Shown here piece by piece: positions 43,622 to 52,939 of a stretch of 64,000 nucleotides of DNA; the stretch's first letter is position 1, and every line of letters begins with the position of its first letter. A program made the position numbers and the translations under genes. The stretch covers positions 372,001 to 436,000 of the forward strand of contig JAJFHV010000010.1 in NCBI GenBank assembly GCA_021775415.1. The letters are read 5' to 3'. This DNA is from Hyphomicrobiales bacterium (GTDB lineage: Bacteria > Pseudomonadota > Alphaproteobacteria > Rhizobiales > Rhizobiaceae). Under the pieces are notes generated by a model that had not been told where the DNA came from, ran no database searches, and worked only from the letters and a program-made list of their open reading frames with translations.

Positions 43622-44739
43622 TGTCAGCGCTACAATGCCGATTGGTTCCAGCGCTATTTTGTATCCTGATATTACTTTGGAGCGCGGTGGCAATCGCACA
43701 AGTCCGGATCAAGGATATTGTTGGATTGCAAGGTGCACGCGAAAACCAACTTCTGGGATATGGCCTTGTAGTGGGATTGAATGGGTCTGGAGACAGTTTA
43801 CGCAACTCACCATTCACAGAAGCCTCGCTAAAATCAATGCTGGATCAATTGGGTATCGGGCGTAGTGCAAACGATTTCCGGACCAAGAATATTGCAGCCG
43901 TCCTTGTGACGGCGAAACTCCCTTCTTTCGCCAACAAAGGCACTCAAATTGATGTAAATATTTCTTCTATTGGAGATGCATCTTCGCTTAGGGGTGGCAC
44001 GCTTATCTTCACCCCCCTGTTTGGCGGGGACGGTGAAATATATGCATCAGCACAAGGTGGCCTCATTGTCAGTGGCTTTTCAGCGGAAGGTGATGCGACA
44101 GCAGTAAGCAGCAGCAATCCAACCGCTGCCCGCATTCCAAATGGCGGAATTGTTGAGGCTCCTGCTCCAGGAAATCTGAACAATGAGGATTTTCTCATCC
44201 TTCAACTTGCAAATCCCGATTTCAACACCGCGGTTGCCATCACCGACAGAATAAACGAGTTTACATCAGAAGTTTACCACAGGGCGTTGGCAACGGAAGT
44301 CGACAATCAAAGCGTTGTTGTAGACATTCCCGAAAAGATCTCCGCGACCCGGTTTTACGCGTCGCTTGGCAAACTCACTATAGCACCCGACACACCGGCA
44401 AAAATCATCGTTGATGAACGTACCGGCACAGTCATAATCGGGTCGCATGTCAAGGTGTCGACTGTAGCTATTACCCATGGTGGATTGACTGTCAGTATTA
44501 CTGAAATCCCTCAGGCGTCCCAGCCATTGCCATTTTCAGACGGTGTCACGGTAATTGAGTCAAACACTCAAATTATCATTGGCGAGGATGGCGGTTCCGT
44601 TGGCATTGTCGAGGGGCCTGATCTTCAACAACTGGTAAATGGTCTTAACATGATGGGCGCCAAGCCAACCGGCATAATTGCAATACTCCAAGGCATAAAG
44701 TCTGCAGGCGCGCTTCAGGCTGAATTGGTGGTGCAATAG
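43618..44739 (+). CDS. flgI: Flagellar P-ring protein FlgI
   Basis: 373 residues. Signal peptide (about 1-22, ending VAIA-QV). The body matches FlgI: RIKDIVGLQGARENQLLGYGLVVGLNGSGDS, SSIGDASSLRGGTLIFTPL, and C-terminal LQQLVNGLNMMGAKPTGIIAILQGIKSAGALQAEL. Forms the periplasmic P ring around the rod. Two possible starts (43618 and 43621) lie in tandem. Confidence 0.96.
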   Translation: MMSALQCRLVPALFCILILLWSAVAIAQVRIKDIVGLQGARENQLLGYGLVVGLNGSGDSLRNSPFTEASLKSMLDQLGIGRSANDFRTKNIAAVLVTAKLPSFANKGTQIDVNISSIGDASSLRGGTLIFTPLFGGDGEIYASAQGGLIVSGFSAEGDATAVSSSNPTAARIPNGGIVEAPAPGNLNNEDFLILQLANPDFNTAVAITDRINEFTSEVYHRALATEVDNQSVVVDIPEKISATRFYASLGKLTIAPDTPAKIIVDERTGTVIIGSHVKVSTVAITHGGLTVSITEIPQASQPLPFSDGVTVIESNTQIIIGEDGGSVGIVEGPDLQQLVNGLNMMGAKPTGIIAILQGIKSAGALQAELVVQ

Positions 44740-44744
44740 CTGAT

Positions 44745-45344
44745 ATGCACAAGCCATCCAAAATTATTTTAACGGTCAAATCCGGAATTCTCTTCGGGCT
44801 TCTGGTGTTGATGTCTGTTCCTTCTGCCCAAGCGCAGTCTCATCCAGAAAAAAAACCAAAACGCATCGATATCCTGAAAGTGGAACCGGAATCTTTCACT
44901 ACAGGTTCCATCACTCCCGCAGAAGAAACAATCACCGGCTCCATCATCCGGGAAAACGAACTTCTCAGCTATTGCTACAACGTATCTGATGCAGCAGCAG
45001 AAGTTCGCAGCTCCATGCTTAAGGAAAAGCTGGAAGCAATTGAAGAACAAGTTGATCAAAAGCTTGATCGGCTGGCATCCGAGATCGAAATGCTGAAACG
45101 CTGGTCCTTGAAACGGGACCAGTTCCTCAAATCGGCAAATGATTCCCTGGTTGAGATTTTTCAATCGATGCGGCCGGATGCGGCGGCTTTGCAATTGACG
45201 GAGGTTGGCCCAGGGCTGGCCGCTGCAATAATCGCAAAGCTCGAGCCGAAAACTGCCAGCGCAATTCTAACTGAAATGAAGCCAACGGATGCTGCAACGA
45301 TTGCAACCGTTCTAACCAAAGTACTTGAGACTGATGCGAACTGA
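44745..45344 (+). CDS. motE: Motility protein MotE, chaperone of MotC
   Basis: 199 residues. Signal peptide to about residue 30 (SVPSAQAQ), then a coiled-coil segment (VRSSMLKEKLEAIEEQVDQKLDRLASEIEML) and a C-terminal MgtE-N-like helical region (LTEVGPGLAAAIIAKLEPKTASAILTEMKPTDAATIATVL). In Sinorhizobium MotE is a periplasmic chaperone specific for MotC. Located between flgI and flgH as in rhizobia. Its 3' end overlaps flgH by 11 bp. Confidence 0.88.
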   Translation: MHKPSKIILTVKSGILFGLLVLMSVPSAQAQSHPEKKPKRIDILKVEPESFTTGSITPAEETITGSIIRENELLSYCYNVSDAAAEVRSSMLKEKLEAIEEQVDQKLDRLASEIEMLKRWSLKRDQFLKSANDSLVEIFQSMRPDAAALQLTEVGPGLAAAIIAKLEPKTASAILTEMKPTDAATIATVLTKVLETDAN

Positions 45345-46089
45345 GAAAACCAAGAGATCAAGCTGGCACCTGATCGCGCCCTTCCTCGCGTTAGCGCTCT
45401 ATGGGTGCAATTGGTCGATGCACGACCTTGGCACTCCGCCGAAACTTTCGCCTATTGATACGCAAGTGCCAATCCAGGATATAATCGTGCCGGAAGGCGC
45501 GGCGGTCGTTTACGGCCCAGACCGTATCTCGATGGACGATAACAGTATCTGGAACAAGCAAGACGGCATTTACTTTCGCGATACGCGCGCATTTGAGGTT
45601 GGTGACATCCTCACCGTCAACATAGAAATGAATGACAGCGCGCGACTGGATAACACATCTGGAAAAGAATCTTCACTTAGCGGCGGACTGTCGGGCACGG
45701 GAACTGCCGATTTCCATCTATTCTCAATTCCCACTTTGACTGCCGATGGGTCAATTACTGCAGACCTGGACGTCGAACGTGGTGGCAGTGTCAATCGGAC
45801 CGAGAACATTCAATTGCAGGTGGCGGCTGCCGTCATTGCAGCATCAGAAAACGGAAATCTTCATATTGTTGGAAGCCAGGAAGTTCGTGTGAACCACGAA
45901 CTGCGAATCCTGACCGTACGTGGCGTTGTGCGATCAAAGGACATCCTGCCGGACAACACCATTCCTTACGAAAAAATTGCCGAAGCGAGAATTTCCTATG
46001 GCGGGCATAACACCCGAAATGGTCCGCGCAGGCGCCGCTGGTGGCAGTTATCACGATACCCAGATCCTCTGGGTTATGCTTCAGAGTAA
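45334..46089 (+). CDS. flgH: Flagellar L-ring lipoprotein FlgH
   Basis: 251 residues from ATG 45334 (an in-frame TTG at 45325 has no ribosome site). The signal LIAPFLALALYGC ends in a lipobox Cys, so it is a lipoprotein. The body shows DTRAFEVGDILTVNIEMNDSARLDNTSGKESS and NGNLHIVGSQEVRVNHELRILTVRGVVRSKDI, L-ring features. Forms the outer-membrane bushing. The C-terminus PRRRRWWQLSRYPDPLGYASE is typical. Confidence 0.94.
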   Translation: MRTEKTKRSSWHLIAPFLALALYGCNWSMHDLGTPPKLSPIDTQVPIQDIIVPEGAAVVYGPDRISMDDNSIWNKQDGIYFRDTRAFEVGDILTVNIEMNDSARLDNTSGKESSLSGGLSGTGTADFHLFSIPTLTADGSITADLDVERGGSVNRTENIQLQVAAAVIAASENGNLHIVGSQEVRVNHELRILTVRGVVRSKDILPDNTIPYEKIAEARISYGGHNTRNGPRRRRWWQLSRYPDPLGYASE

Positions 46090-46095
46090 TGTCTC

Positions 46096-46617
46096 ATGGC
46101 AGATGAAGAAGAAAAATCAGCGGATCAAAAGAAACCTGATTCTGTATTCGGTTTTTTGATTGCGCTTGTGGTTGTTTCAGTGGTGGCTGTTGGGGCTGGA
46201 TGGTTTGTTGTCGAACAGCTTGCTGCAACACAAATATCTGATGACATGAAAGAGACGCATTCAGTAAAAGATGGCTCGCAAGGTGAAGAGACTGAGCATG
46301 AAGAGGAAGAAGGCAAACATGTCGGCACGTCTGTGATTGTTCTGGATCCCCTGATTGTAGATTTACAGAACAGTCAAAGATCGTGGATTCGCCTGGAACT
46401 TGCCATCGTTGCATATGCAGAAGCAGAGCTTGACGATGAAGAAAACAAACTGCGGCTCGCCAACGACATCGCCGCTTTTGTCCGTACGCTTTCAATTCAA
46501 CAAATTTCAGGACCCAGTGGCAATTTGCACCTGCGGGAGGATCTTCTCGATCGGGCCAGGCTGTCCACCGATGGGTTCGTTGAAGAGGTTTTGATCACAT
46601 CGATGGTTGTAGAATGA
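46096..46617 (+). CDS. fliL: Flagellar basal body-associated protein FliL
   Basis: 173 residues. One membrane helix (about 17-40, VFGFLIALVVVSVVAVGAGWFVV), a Glu-rich periplasmic linker (60-75) and a C-terminal domain ending LLDRARLSTDGFVEEVLITSMVVE. It stabilises the stator around the rotor. The stop overlaps fliP by 4 bp. Confidence 0.9.
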   Translation: MADEEEKSADQKKPDSVFGFLIALVVVSVVAVGAGWFVVEQLAATQISDDMKETHSVKDGSQGEETEHEEEEGKHVGTSVIVLDPLIVDLQNSQRSWIRLELAIVAYAEAELDDEENKLRLANDIAAFVRTLSIQQISGPSGNLHLREDLLDRARLSTDGFVEEVLITSMVVE

Positions 46618-47348
46618 GAATTCTTCTAATATTTGCGGCGGTCCTTTTAACAATAGACACAGCCGCAGCGCAGACTATTCCGTTGATTGACGCATTGCCA
46701 AAAGATGACGGCACGTTCTCCGGGCGGATAGTTCAGGGGATTGTGCTGCTGACTGTATTATCGATCGCGCCCGGACTGTTGATCACCACTACCTGTTTTA
46801 CCCGATTTATAATCGCATTTTCATTTTTGCGAAGCGGGTTGGGACTGCAGTCGACACCTTCCAACCTAATCGTGATATCTCTCGCAATCTTCATGACATA
46901 CTTCGTGATGTCGCCGGTTTTCGAAAAAGCTTGGGAAGATGGCATCCAGCCTTTGTTGGAGAACAAAATCACAAATGAAGTTGCCTTTGAAAAAGTGACC
47001 GAGCCGCTGAAGGGTTTCATGCTGCAACATGTCCGGGAGAAGGATATCGAACTGTTTGAGCAATTCTCCGAAGGTGAAAATCCGTCTCAATCCACCGATG
47101 GTGAAGCAGATATCCGCACGATCATGCCGGCATTTCTGCTTTCGGAACTACGCCGGGGATTTGAGATCGGGTTTCTTATATTGTTGCCATTTCTTGTGAT
47201 TGATCTGGTTGTTTCAACCGTCACCATGTCAATGGGGATGATGATGCTGCCGCCAACTGTCGTCTCACTGCCTTTCAAAATTTTGTTCTTTGTCCTGATT
47301 GATGGATGGAATCTGATTGTTGGCGAGCTACTGAAATCTGTTCTCTAG
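46614..47348 (+). CDS. fliP: Flagellar export gate protein FliP
   Basis: 244 residues. Cleavable signal (RILLIFAAVLLTIDTAAAQ), then four helices; TTCFTRFIIAFSFLRSGLGLQSTPSNL and FLILLPFLVIDLVVSTVTMSMGMMMLPP are highly conserved FliP signatures. The periplasmic loop between helices 2 and 3 is of usual length. Forms the core gate with FliQ and FliR, whose genes lie 13 kb downstream here. Confidence 0.96.
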   Translation: MRILLIFAAVLLTIDTAAAQTIPLIDALPKDDGTFSGRIVQGIVLLTVLSIAPGLLITTTCFTRFIIAFSFLRSGLGLQSTPSNLIVISLAIFMTYFVMSPVFEKAWEDGIQPLLENKITNEVAFEKVTEPLKGFMLQHVREKDIELFEQFSEGENPSQSTDGEADIRTIMPAFLLSELRRGFEIGFLILLPFLVIDLVVSTVTMSMGMMMLPPTVVSLPFKILFFVLIDGWNLIVGELLKSVL

Positions 47349-47526
47349 CGGCTGACTTGCCCCAAACAATTAAGAGAATGTTCACAATTAACCGCTAGAC
47401 ATTCCCTACTAAAGACACAGCTAAGAGAATTCTGCGAACAAAGCAGATCTGCTGGCATGATGCCAAGATGTCTTACCGGTCGGCCCGGAATGTCCATGTT
47501 TGTTTAATGGTCTAGAGGGACGAACC
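47349..47526 (+). promoter_or_regulatory. Flagellin upstream region
   Basis: 178 bp with TAAGAGAAT twice (47371-47379 and 47422-47430, 51 bp apart) and the inverted repeat TGGCAT-G-ATGCCA (47453-47465). These may be regulator-binding sites for late flagellar expression. No clear sigma-54 or sigma-28 box is seen. Confidence 0.45.
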
Positions 47527-48444
47527 ATGAATAGTATCAATACTAACGCTTCAGCCATGACTGCACTTCAGTCACTGAATCAAACCAACAAAATGATGAA
47601 CCAGACGCAGAACGCGATCTCCACTGGCTTCAGCGTGAGTTCTGCAAAGGACAATGCTGCATACTGGTCAATTGCAACCACTATGCGTTCAGACAACAAA
47701 GCCCTTGGGACAGTTCAAGATGCTTTGGGTCTGGGCACAGCAACACTGGATGTGGCTTCCACCGGTATCACCTCAGCAATTGAGGTAACTGACGAAATCA
47801 AAAAGAAATTGGTTGCTGCACGCGAACCAGGCGTAGACCGGGTGAAAATCCAGTCTGAAGTCACCGAACTTCAAGCCCAGTTGCAGTCAATTGCTGATTC
47901 TTCTTCATTCTCAGAAGAAAACTGGCTTTCAGTAGATTCCAGCGCAGCTGGCTACAATGCAACCAAGTCAATCGTTTCTTCGTTCAATCGTACAAGCGCT
48001 GGTGTTTCGGTAAGCACAATTGATATCGATATTTCCAGCACAGAACTGTATGATGCGAATGACCAGTCCGGTATTGTTGACCAGGACCGGACCGTTGGCG
48101 GTTCAACTTTCAAGGTCTCAACCCTTGATATTTCGGCTCTAACCGATGCAGCGGCTGATTTGACTACCCTGGAAGAGTACATTTCTGGTGTGGACACGGC
48201 AATTGAGGAAATGACAACAGCTGCCACAAACATCGGCGCGGTTCAGTCCCGGGTTGATATTCAGGCAGACTTTGTATCCAATCTGATGGATGCAGTTGAT
48301 CGTGGCATAGGCCAGTTGGTTGATGCTGACATGAACAAAGAGTCAACCAAACTACAGGCGCTTCAAGTCCAGCAGCAGTTGGGCATTCAGGCTCTGTCGA
48401 TTGCAAACGGCAACAGCCAGAACATCCTGGCACTCTTCAGATAA
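47527..48444 (+). CDS. fla: Flagellin
   Basis: 305 residues from ATG 47527 (GAGGGA 6 nt upstream). The N-terminal D0/D1 helices (NTNASAMTALQSLNQTNKMMNQTQNAISTGFSVSSAKDNAAYWSIA) and C-terminal helices (QSRVDIQADFVSNLMDAVDRG, LQALQVQQQLGIQALSIANGNSQNILALFR) are conserved; the central domain is short. Only one flagellin gene is visible, whereas Sinorhizobium-type clusters carry several at this place. It sits between fliP and fliF and ends in a strong terminator. Confidence 0.96.
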   Translation: MNSINTNASAMTALQSLNQTNKMMNQTQNAISTGFSVSSAKDNAAYWSIATTMRSDNKALGTVQDALGLGTATLDVASTGITSAIEVTDEIKKKLVAAREPGVDRVKIQSEVTELQAQLQSIADSSSFSEENWLSVDSSAAGYNATKSIVSSFNRTSAGVSVSTIDIDISSTELYDANDQSGIVDQDRTVGGSTFKVSTLDISALTDAAADLTTLEEYISGVDTAIEEMTTAATNIGAVQSRVDIQADFVSNLMDAVDRGIGQLVDADMNKESTKLQALQVQQQLGIQALSIANGNSQNILALFR

Positions 48445-48485
48445 TATCTGATAACCAGTTATCTCTTCGGGGATATTTGAAAGTC

Positions 48486-48519
48486 GCTGCCACATTCGTG
48501 GTGGCGGCTTTTTTCTTTT
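48486..48519 (+). terminator. Rho-independent terminator after flagellin
   Basis: GCTGCCAC (48486-48493) pairs with GTGGCGGC (48501-48508; one G-U pair) around a 7-nt loop, followed by TTTTTTCTTTT. Confidence 0.92.
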
Positions 48520-48592
48520 CAAACGCTAATGGGCAACTTTCAGACAAGGTTGTTTGAGCACTGTCCCGGTATTCACGAATTCTGGGATACTT

Positions 48593-50272
48593 ATGAACTT
48601 CAAAGACCAGCTTGAACTATTTTTCAACAATCTGATGGCGCTTGACGGTCGCAAAAAGATCGGTCTGGTGATGGGGTTGCTTGTAGCACTTGTTGCCGCA
48701 ACCTTTATTGGTTCAGTTTTCAATAAGCCCGTTACCGCTCCGCTCTATTCAAACCTGTCCCGTGAGGACCTCAACAGCATGAGCCGGGTGCTTTCCGAGA
48801 ATGGCATCGACTTTGTCGTTCAATCCGAAGACGGATCGGTCGAGGTAGCGCCTGCTTTGACCGGCCGGGCAAGAATGTTACTTGCGGAGCACGGCCTACC
48901 ATCGAGCCACGAAAGCGGTTACGAGCTCTTCGACCGTGTTAATACGCTCGGGCTGACCTCATTCATGCAGGATGTGACCAACAAACGGGCGATAGAGGGC
49001 GAGTTGGTTCGAACCATCCAGATGATTAGCGGGGTCAATTCCGCCAGGGTTCATTTGGTTATGGCCGAAAAAAATGTATTCAAGCGAAATCGCGGGGCCA
49101 AACCCTCTGCATCGGTTGTTCTCAAGACCTATGGCTCATTGCCGAGCCGCTCAATCAACGCCATCCGGCACATGGTGGCTGCGGCTGTTCCCAGACTTGA
49201 GAGTGATAATGTCACCATTGTTGGCGCGGATGGCAGCCTGATGACAACTAAGGATGATGCAATTGGCGGCTCAACCCGGTTGGTGGAGTTGGAGAAAGAG
49301 TTTGAGCATTATGCGGAAACCAAAATCACCTCTGCCCTTGGTGCATATCTTGGTGGAGAAAATCTTCGTGTATCGGTCACCGCAAAATTAAACAGCGACA
49401 AACGGCGGACTGATGAAACCGTATTTGACCCCAATTCACGGGTCGAACGCTCGGTTCAGGTTGTGCGTGAGCAAGGCACCACAGAAAACAAGGAAACTGC
49501 ACAACCCACGACAGTTGACCAAAATCTTCCTGATGAGGATGGGTTGTCTGGAACCGGGCAGTCATCCCTTGAAAATTCAGAACGACGCGAAGAGCTCACC
49601 AACTACGAGATCAATGAAAAGAAGACCTCGGTGGTCAGTGACGGTTATCAAATTGAAAGCCTGTCGGTTGCACTGGTCGTAAACAAGGCGAGGCTTCTTG
49701 AACTTGTCGGAGAAAACCCGGCGGATGGTGCAATTGATGCAAAGCTTCTCAAACTTACCGAATTGGTGAAATCAGCCATTTCTGCTTCTGATGAGCGTGG
49801 AGACAAAGTGACCGTGAGCATGGTTGAATTCATGCCGACCCCTCCCGACGAAGTACAGGATAGCCAAAATGGCGTAACCGAGTTTCTCGCAGTCCACTTT
49901 GGCGCAATACTCAATGTTCTTGGCTTGATAGTTGCTGCTCTAATCTTCGCACTGTTGGGGATGCGACCACTACTCGCATTTCTTCAAAGAGCGCCATCGC
50001 CTGGATCGCAGTTGGTGCCGCTACAAGACCAGGCCGTTGGTGCTATTGGGAACGGGGCAACGTCGGGATCTGCACAGGCGGTATTACAGAACGGAACGCA
50101 AGCAGGTTCCGGGGCGAATAGCTTCGATGCAGCAGAAACGGAACTGACTGAATTGGCCGCGCGCGAAACCCAGGTGCGCGAACAGCTTAAAACCATGATT
50201 TCACAAAACGAAGATCGGGCCGTCTCGGCCATCAAGCATTGGTTACAGGAAGATCATGCACCTGCGTCATGA
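48593..50272 (+). CDS. fliF: Flagellar MS-ring protein FliF
   Basis: 559 residues from ATG 48593 (GGGA 5 nt upstream; longer frames start with a weak TTG). Two membrane helices (about 25-45 and 440-460), RBM-type ring domains with GLPSSHESGYELFDRVNTLGLTSFMQDVTNKRAIEGELVRTI and SARVHLVMAEKNVFKRNRGAKPSASVVL, and the C-terminal FliG-binding tail ending VSAIKHWLQEDHAPAS. It sits after the flagellin terminator as the first gene of a new unit, 82 bp before motB. In Sinorhizobium fliF lies elsewhere, next to visN. Confidence 0.95.
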   Translation: MNFKDQLELFFNNLMALDGRKKIGLVMGLLVALVAATFIGSVFNKPVTAPLYSNLSREDLNSMSRVLSENGIDFVVQSEDGSVEVAPALTGRARMLLAEHGLPSSHESGYELFDRVNTLGLTSFMQDVTNKRAIEGELVRTIQMISGVNSARVHLVMAEKNVFKRNRGAKPSASVVLKTYGSLPSRSINAIRHMVAAAVPRLESDNVTIVGADGSLMTTKDDAIGGSTRLVELEKEFEHYAETKITSALGAYLGGENLRVSVTAKLNSDKRRTDETVFDPNSRVERSVQVVREQGTTENKETAQPTTVDQNLPDEDGLSGTGQSSLENSERREELTNYEINEKKTSVVSDGYQIESLSVALVVNKARLLELVGENPADGAIDAKLLKLTELVKSAISASDERGDKVTVSMVEFMPTPPDEVQDSQNGVTEFLAVHFGAILNVLGLIVAALIFALLGMRPLLAFLQRAPSPGSQLVPLQDQAVGAIGNGATSGSAQAVLQNGTQAGSGANSFDAAETELTELAARETQVREQLKTMISQNEDRAVSAIKHWLQEDHAPAS

Positions 50273-50354
50273 ATCCATCAGCATCTGCCTCACTTTTTGA
50301 GGAACCACGCTCGAAGAATGGATCAGATATTTCTTATGAATGTGGAGTTGTGTA

Positions 50355-51593
50355 ATGCAAGAAGATGAAATGGCTCACGGCGAGATCATTATTGTTCGTC
50401 GATCGAGCGGTGGACATGAGGACGAACACCATGGTGGTGTCTGGAAAATCGCGTTCGCCGACTTCATGACGGCCATGATGGCATTTTTTCTGGTGATGTG
50501 GCTCATCAATGCGTCAAACGAAGAGACCAAGAAAGCAGTTGCCAGCTACTTCAATCCGATCAAATTGATGGATACCACAACAAATCCAAAAGGCGTCCGT
50601 AATCCAAAATATGGCACGCCAATCGAGGATGACGTGGAACCAGAAGAAAACACGACTGTTACAACGACTGCAAAGTCTGCAATTGCAAACAAGTTGGAAG
50701 GTAAAACTTTTGACGAACAGGCTCTCTTTGTTGATCCCTTTGCGATCCTTTCTGAAATCGCTGGCGGAACATCCGAATCTGAAATTAAAGACGAGGCGGC
50801 TCCCGGGAGCAGCAACAGTTCCGGGTTGAGTGGCGGTGTGGCGTTTGAGGACCCATTTGATCCGTCTTCATGGAGTATGAAATACGGACAACCGGAGGAT
50901 CCCAGTGACAGTGCCGTGATCGAAGACACTACCAGCGAAACCACTTCGAACAAGTCCAGCGGCAGCTTGCAGGTCGAAGATGAAGAATTTGAGTATCCGG
51001 CAACCAGCGATTTGGCCACTGAGGACACAGAGGCCGAAAAACCTGCTCCCGTACCTGAGGTTCCTGTAGTTGAGAACGTCGCGGAGTTGCCACCGGAAAA
51101 ACCTGAACTCCAACCGGACCCCATGGATGGAGAAACAGAAAAGCTAACCGAAGCAATTCGCGACGAAATCGCAAAGTCCATTGAGCTTGAGAATATGGTG
51201 GCACTCAAACTGGAGGTCACCAGCACCGGTGAAGGAACGCTGATTACTCTTGCGGACCAAAGCCAGACAGGCATGTTCGCTGTCGGCTCCGCCAGACCGA
51301 CACCGGAACTTGTGAATGTCACAGCAAAAATTGGTGAGATAGTCTCACAAGCCGAAGGATTGGTAACCATTAGTGGCCACACAGATGGCAGACCATACCA
51401 ATCAGGAGATTATGACAATTGGCGCCTTTCTACAGCGCGGGCTCACATGGCCTATTACATGCTGATGCGTGGCGGCATGTCAGAGAAACGCGTGGAAAAG
51501 ATCGAAGGCCACGCGGATGTTCGACTAAAAATGCCGAAGGACCCATTTGACCCGGTCAATCGCAGGATTGAGATTTTGTTGAGGCTCCCGTGA
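50355..51593 (+). CDS. motB: Flagellar stator protein MotB
   Basis: 412 residues from ATG 50355 (GGAG 7 nt upstream). A single membrane helix with the proton-binding Asp in FADFMTAMMAFFLVMWLI (about D36), a long acidic, Pro- and Ser-rich linker (60-260) and a C-terminal OmpA-like peptidoglycan-binding domain (VTISGHTDGRPYQSGDYDNWRLSTARA). The linker is longer than in enterics, as in rhizobia where it interacts with MotC. The stop overlaps motC (GTGA). Confidence 0.94.
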   Translation: MQEDEMAHGEIIIVRRSSGGHEDEHHGGVWKIAFADFMTAMMAFFLVMWLINASNEETKKAVASYFNPIKLMDTTTNPKGVRNPKYGTPIEDDVEPEENTTVTTTAKSAIANKLEGKTFDEQALFVDPFAILSEIAGGTSESEIKDEAAPGSSNSSGLSGGVAFEDPFDPSSWSMKYGQPEDPSDSAVIEDTTSETTSNKSSGSLQVEDEEFEYPATSDLATEDTEAEKPAPVPEVPVVENVAELPPEKPELQPDPMDGETEKLTEAIRDEIAKSIELENMVALKLEVTSTGEGTLITLADQSQTGMFAVGSARPTPELVNVTAKIGEIVSQAEGLVTISGHTDGRPYQSGDYDNWRLSTARAHMAYYMLMRGGMSEKRVEKIEGHADVRLKMPKDPFDPVNRRIEILLRLP

Positions 51594-52939
51594 TTTGGAA
51601 ACCAGTCAAACCACTCACATGTGTATCCATTCTGCTTTTAATGCTCGCTCATCCAGTCCCGGCCAGCGCGTCCAGTACCCCTGCCCCTGTGGAAGTTGAG
51701 AAAGACGATCACGATAGCGGGGGGGAAGAAGAAACCGGGGCTAGCGAGCCGGAAATCGTTCGAGCCACTTCAAGTTTTGCACCTCTGCCTGAAGGCAAGT
51801 ACCAACCGTGGCGATTGGTTCGGGCGTTGCAACTGGTACAGGATGGTATTGCTACTGGTAAACCCGGCGGACTTGGGCTCTACAGAATATTACTATCAAA
51901 AACCTCCGACTGGTTGCTGGTGCAAAACAAGGCGGTCTGGCAGCATGAACGTAATCTCGACGCGGCAGCGATTTACCTGCTGATTGGCGGCAATCCTGAA
52001 GTCGGTGAAACTGCTTATGCAAGAAGTAAACTCTCCTATCCGCAGAAGCTGCCGCTGGAAGCAGCAATAGCGTATGCCAAGCGGGAATTTACCAAAGCGC
52101 GTGAACTAATGGCAGCAATTGATCACAAGGTGTTGCCACCATCAGCCTCAGCTCAGTTCGCTCTGGCAAAATCGATGATCGTCTCCTCATCCAATCTGGA
52201 GATGGCCAACCAATATCTCAATGAAGCGCGAAGGCTGGCGCCTGGAACCCTCATCGAAGAGGCTTCACTACGCCGGGCTTTAAGAATTTCAGGGGAAACC
52301 AAAAGTTTGGATGATTTTCAGGCCCTGTCCAACACCTATTTCAGCCGCTTTCGCAATTCGCATTACTTCAGTGACTATCTCAAAAATTACGTATTCGCGC
52401 TGGTTCGCATGCCGGATGAAGATGAAATGTTGTCAGAGTTCCAAAGCCTGATCGATGAATTTGATGAAGAACAGCAAATCGCCATTACAACCTATGCTGC
52501 GCGCAAAGCCGTGATATCTGGTCAAACCCAACTCGCCCAATGGGCAAGCAATTGGGCTATTGGAAATTTGAACGACCAAAGCAAGCTTCACACACGGATG
52601 CGACTTTATGCAGTAGCCTCGGGAATCATCGATACAGGGTCAATCGAAGCTTCAATGGAAATGTTTGGGACAATTGAAAAGTCTGAACTCGATGAGAGGC
52701 ATCAAAAATTATTTGATGCTGTGGCATCGTTGTCGGACCGGATAGTAAGTCAGCCTATGGGAATTGAACATTTGAAACAGGTTCTGAGGAAAGAGCAACA
52801 GACTTTCCCCGAAGATGAACCGATTATGCCAGAATCGATAAATGATTTAACAGAATTCCTGAACTCAAATGAAACGGTCCGTCGTTCGCAGAAATTGTTT
52901 TTAGACATGGGGACTCTGGTACCGGAGAAAACGCAATGA
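51590..52939 (+). CDS. motC: Motility protein MotC
   Basis: 449 residues, GTG start. Signal peptide (TCVSILLLMLAHPVPASAS) for export to the periplasm, then a mostly helical body with ALQLVQDGIATGKPGGLGLYR and repeated helical pairs (EAAIAYAKREFTKARELMAAI, YLNEARRLAPGTLIEEASLRRAL). In Sinorhizobium MotC binds the MotB linker and is required for torque control. Gene order motB-motC-fliK-rem matches that group. Confidence 0.93.
   Translation: MIWKPVKPLTCVSILLLMLAHPVPASASSTPAPVEVEKDDHDSGGEEETGASEPEIVRATSSFAPLPEGKYQPWRLVRALQLVQDGIATGKPGGLGLYRILLSKTSDWLLVQNKAVWQHERNLDAAAIYLLIGGNPEVGETAYARSKLSYPQKLPLEAAIAYAKREFTKARELMAAIDHKVLPPSASAQFALAKSMIVSSSNLEMANQYLNEARRLAPGTLIEEASLRRALRISGETKSLDDFQALSNTYFSRFRNSHYFSDYLKNYVFALVRMPDEDEMLSEFQSLIDEFDEEQQIAITTYAARKAVISGQTQLAQWASNWAIGNLNDQSKLHTRMRLYAVASGIIDTGSIEASMEMFGTIEKSELDERHQKLFDAVASLSDRIVSQPMGIEHLKQVLRKEQQTFPEDEPIMPESINDLTEFLNSNETVRRSQKLFLDMGTLVPEKTQ

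Noticed and set aside
47453-47465. TGGCAT-G-ATGCCA as a sigma-54 promoter
   Set aside because: The sigma-54 consensus TGGCAC-N5-TTGCA is not present; reported only as an inverted repeat of unknown role.
50546-51382. Long open frame (278 codons) on the minus strand opposite motB
   Set aside because: It lies entirely within the motB linker, is low in complexity and Ser/Val-rich, and has no ribosome site or family resemblance; a shadow of the acidic linker codons.
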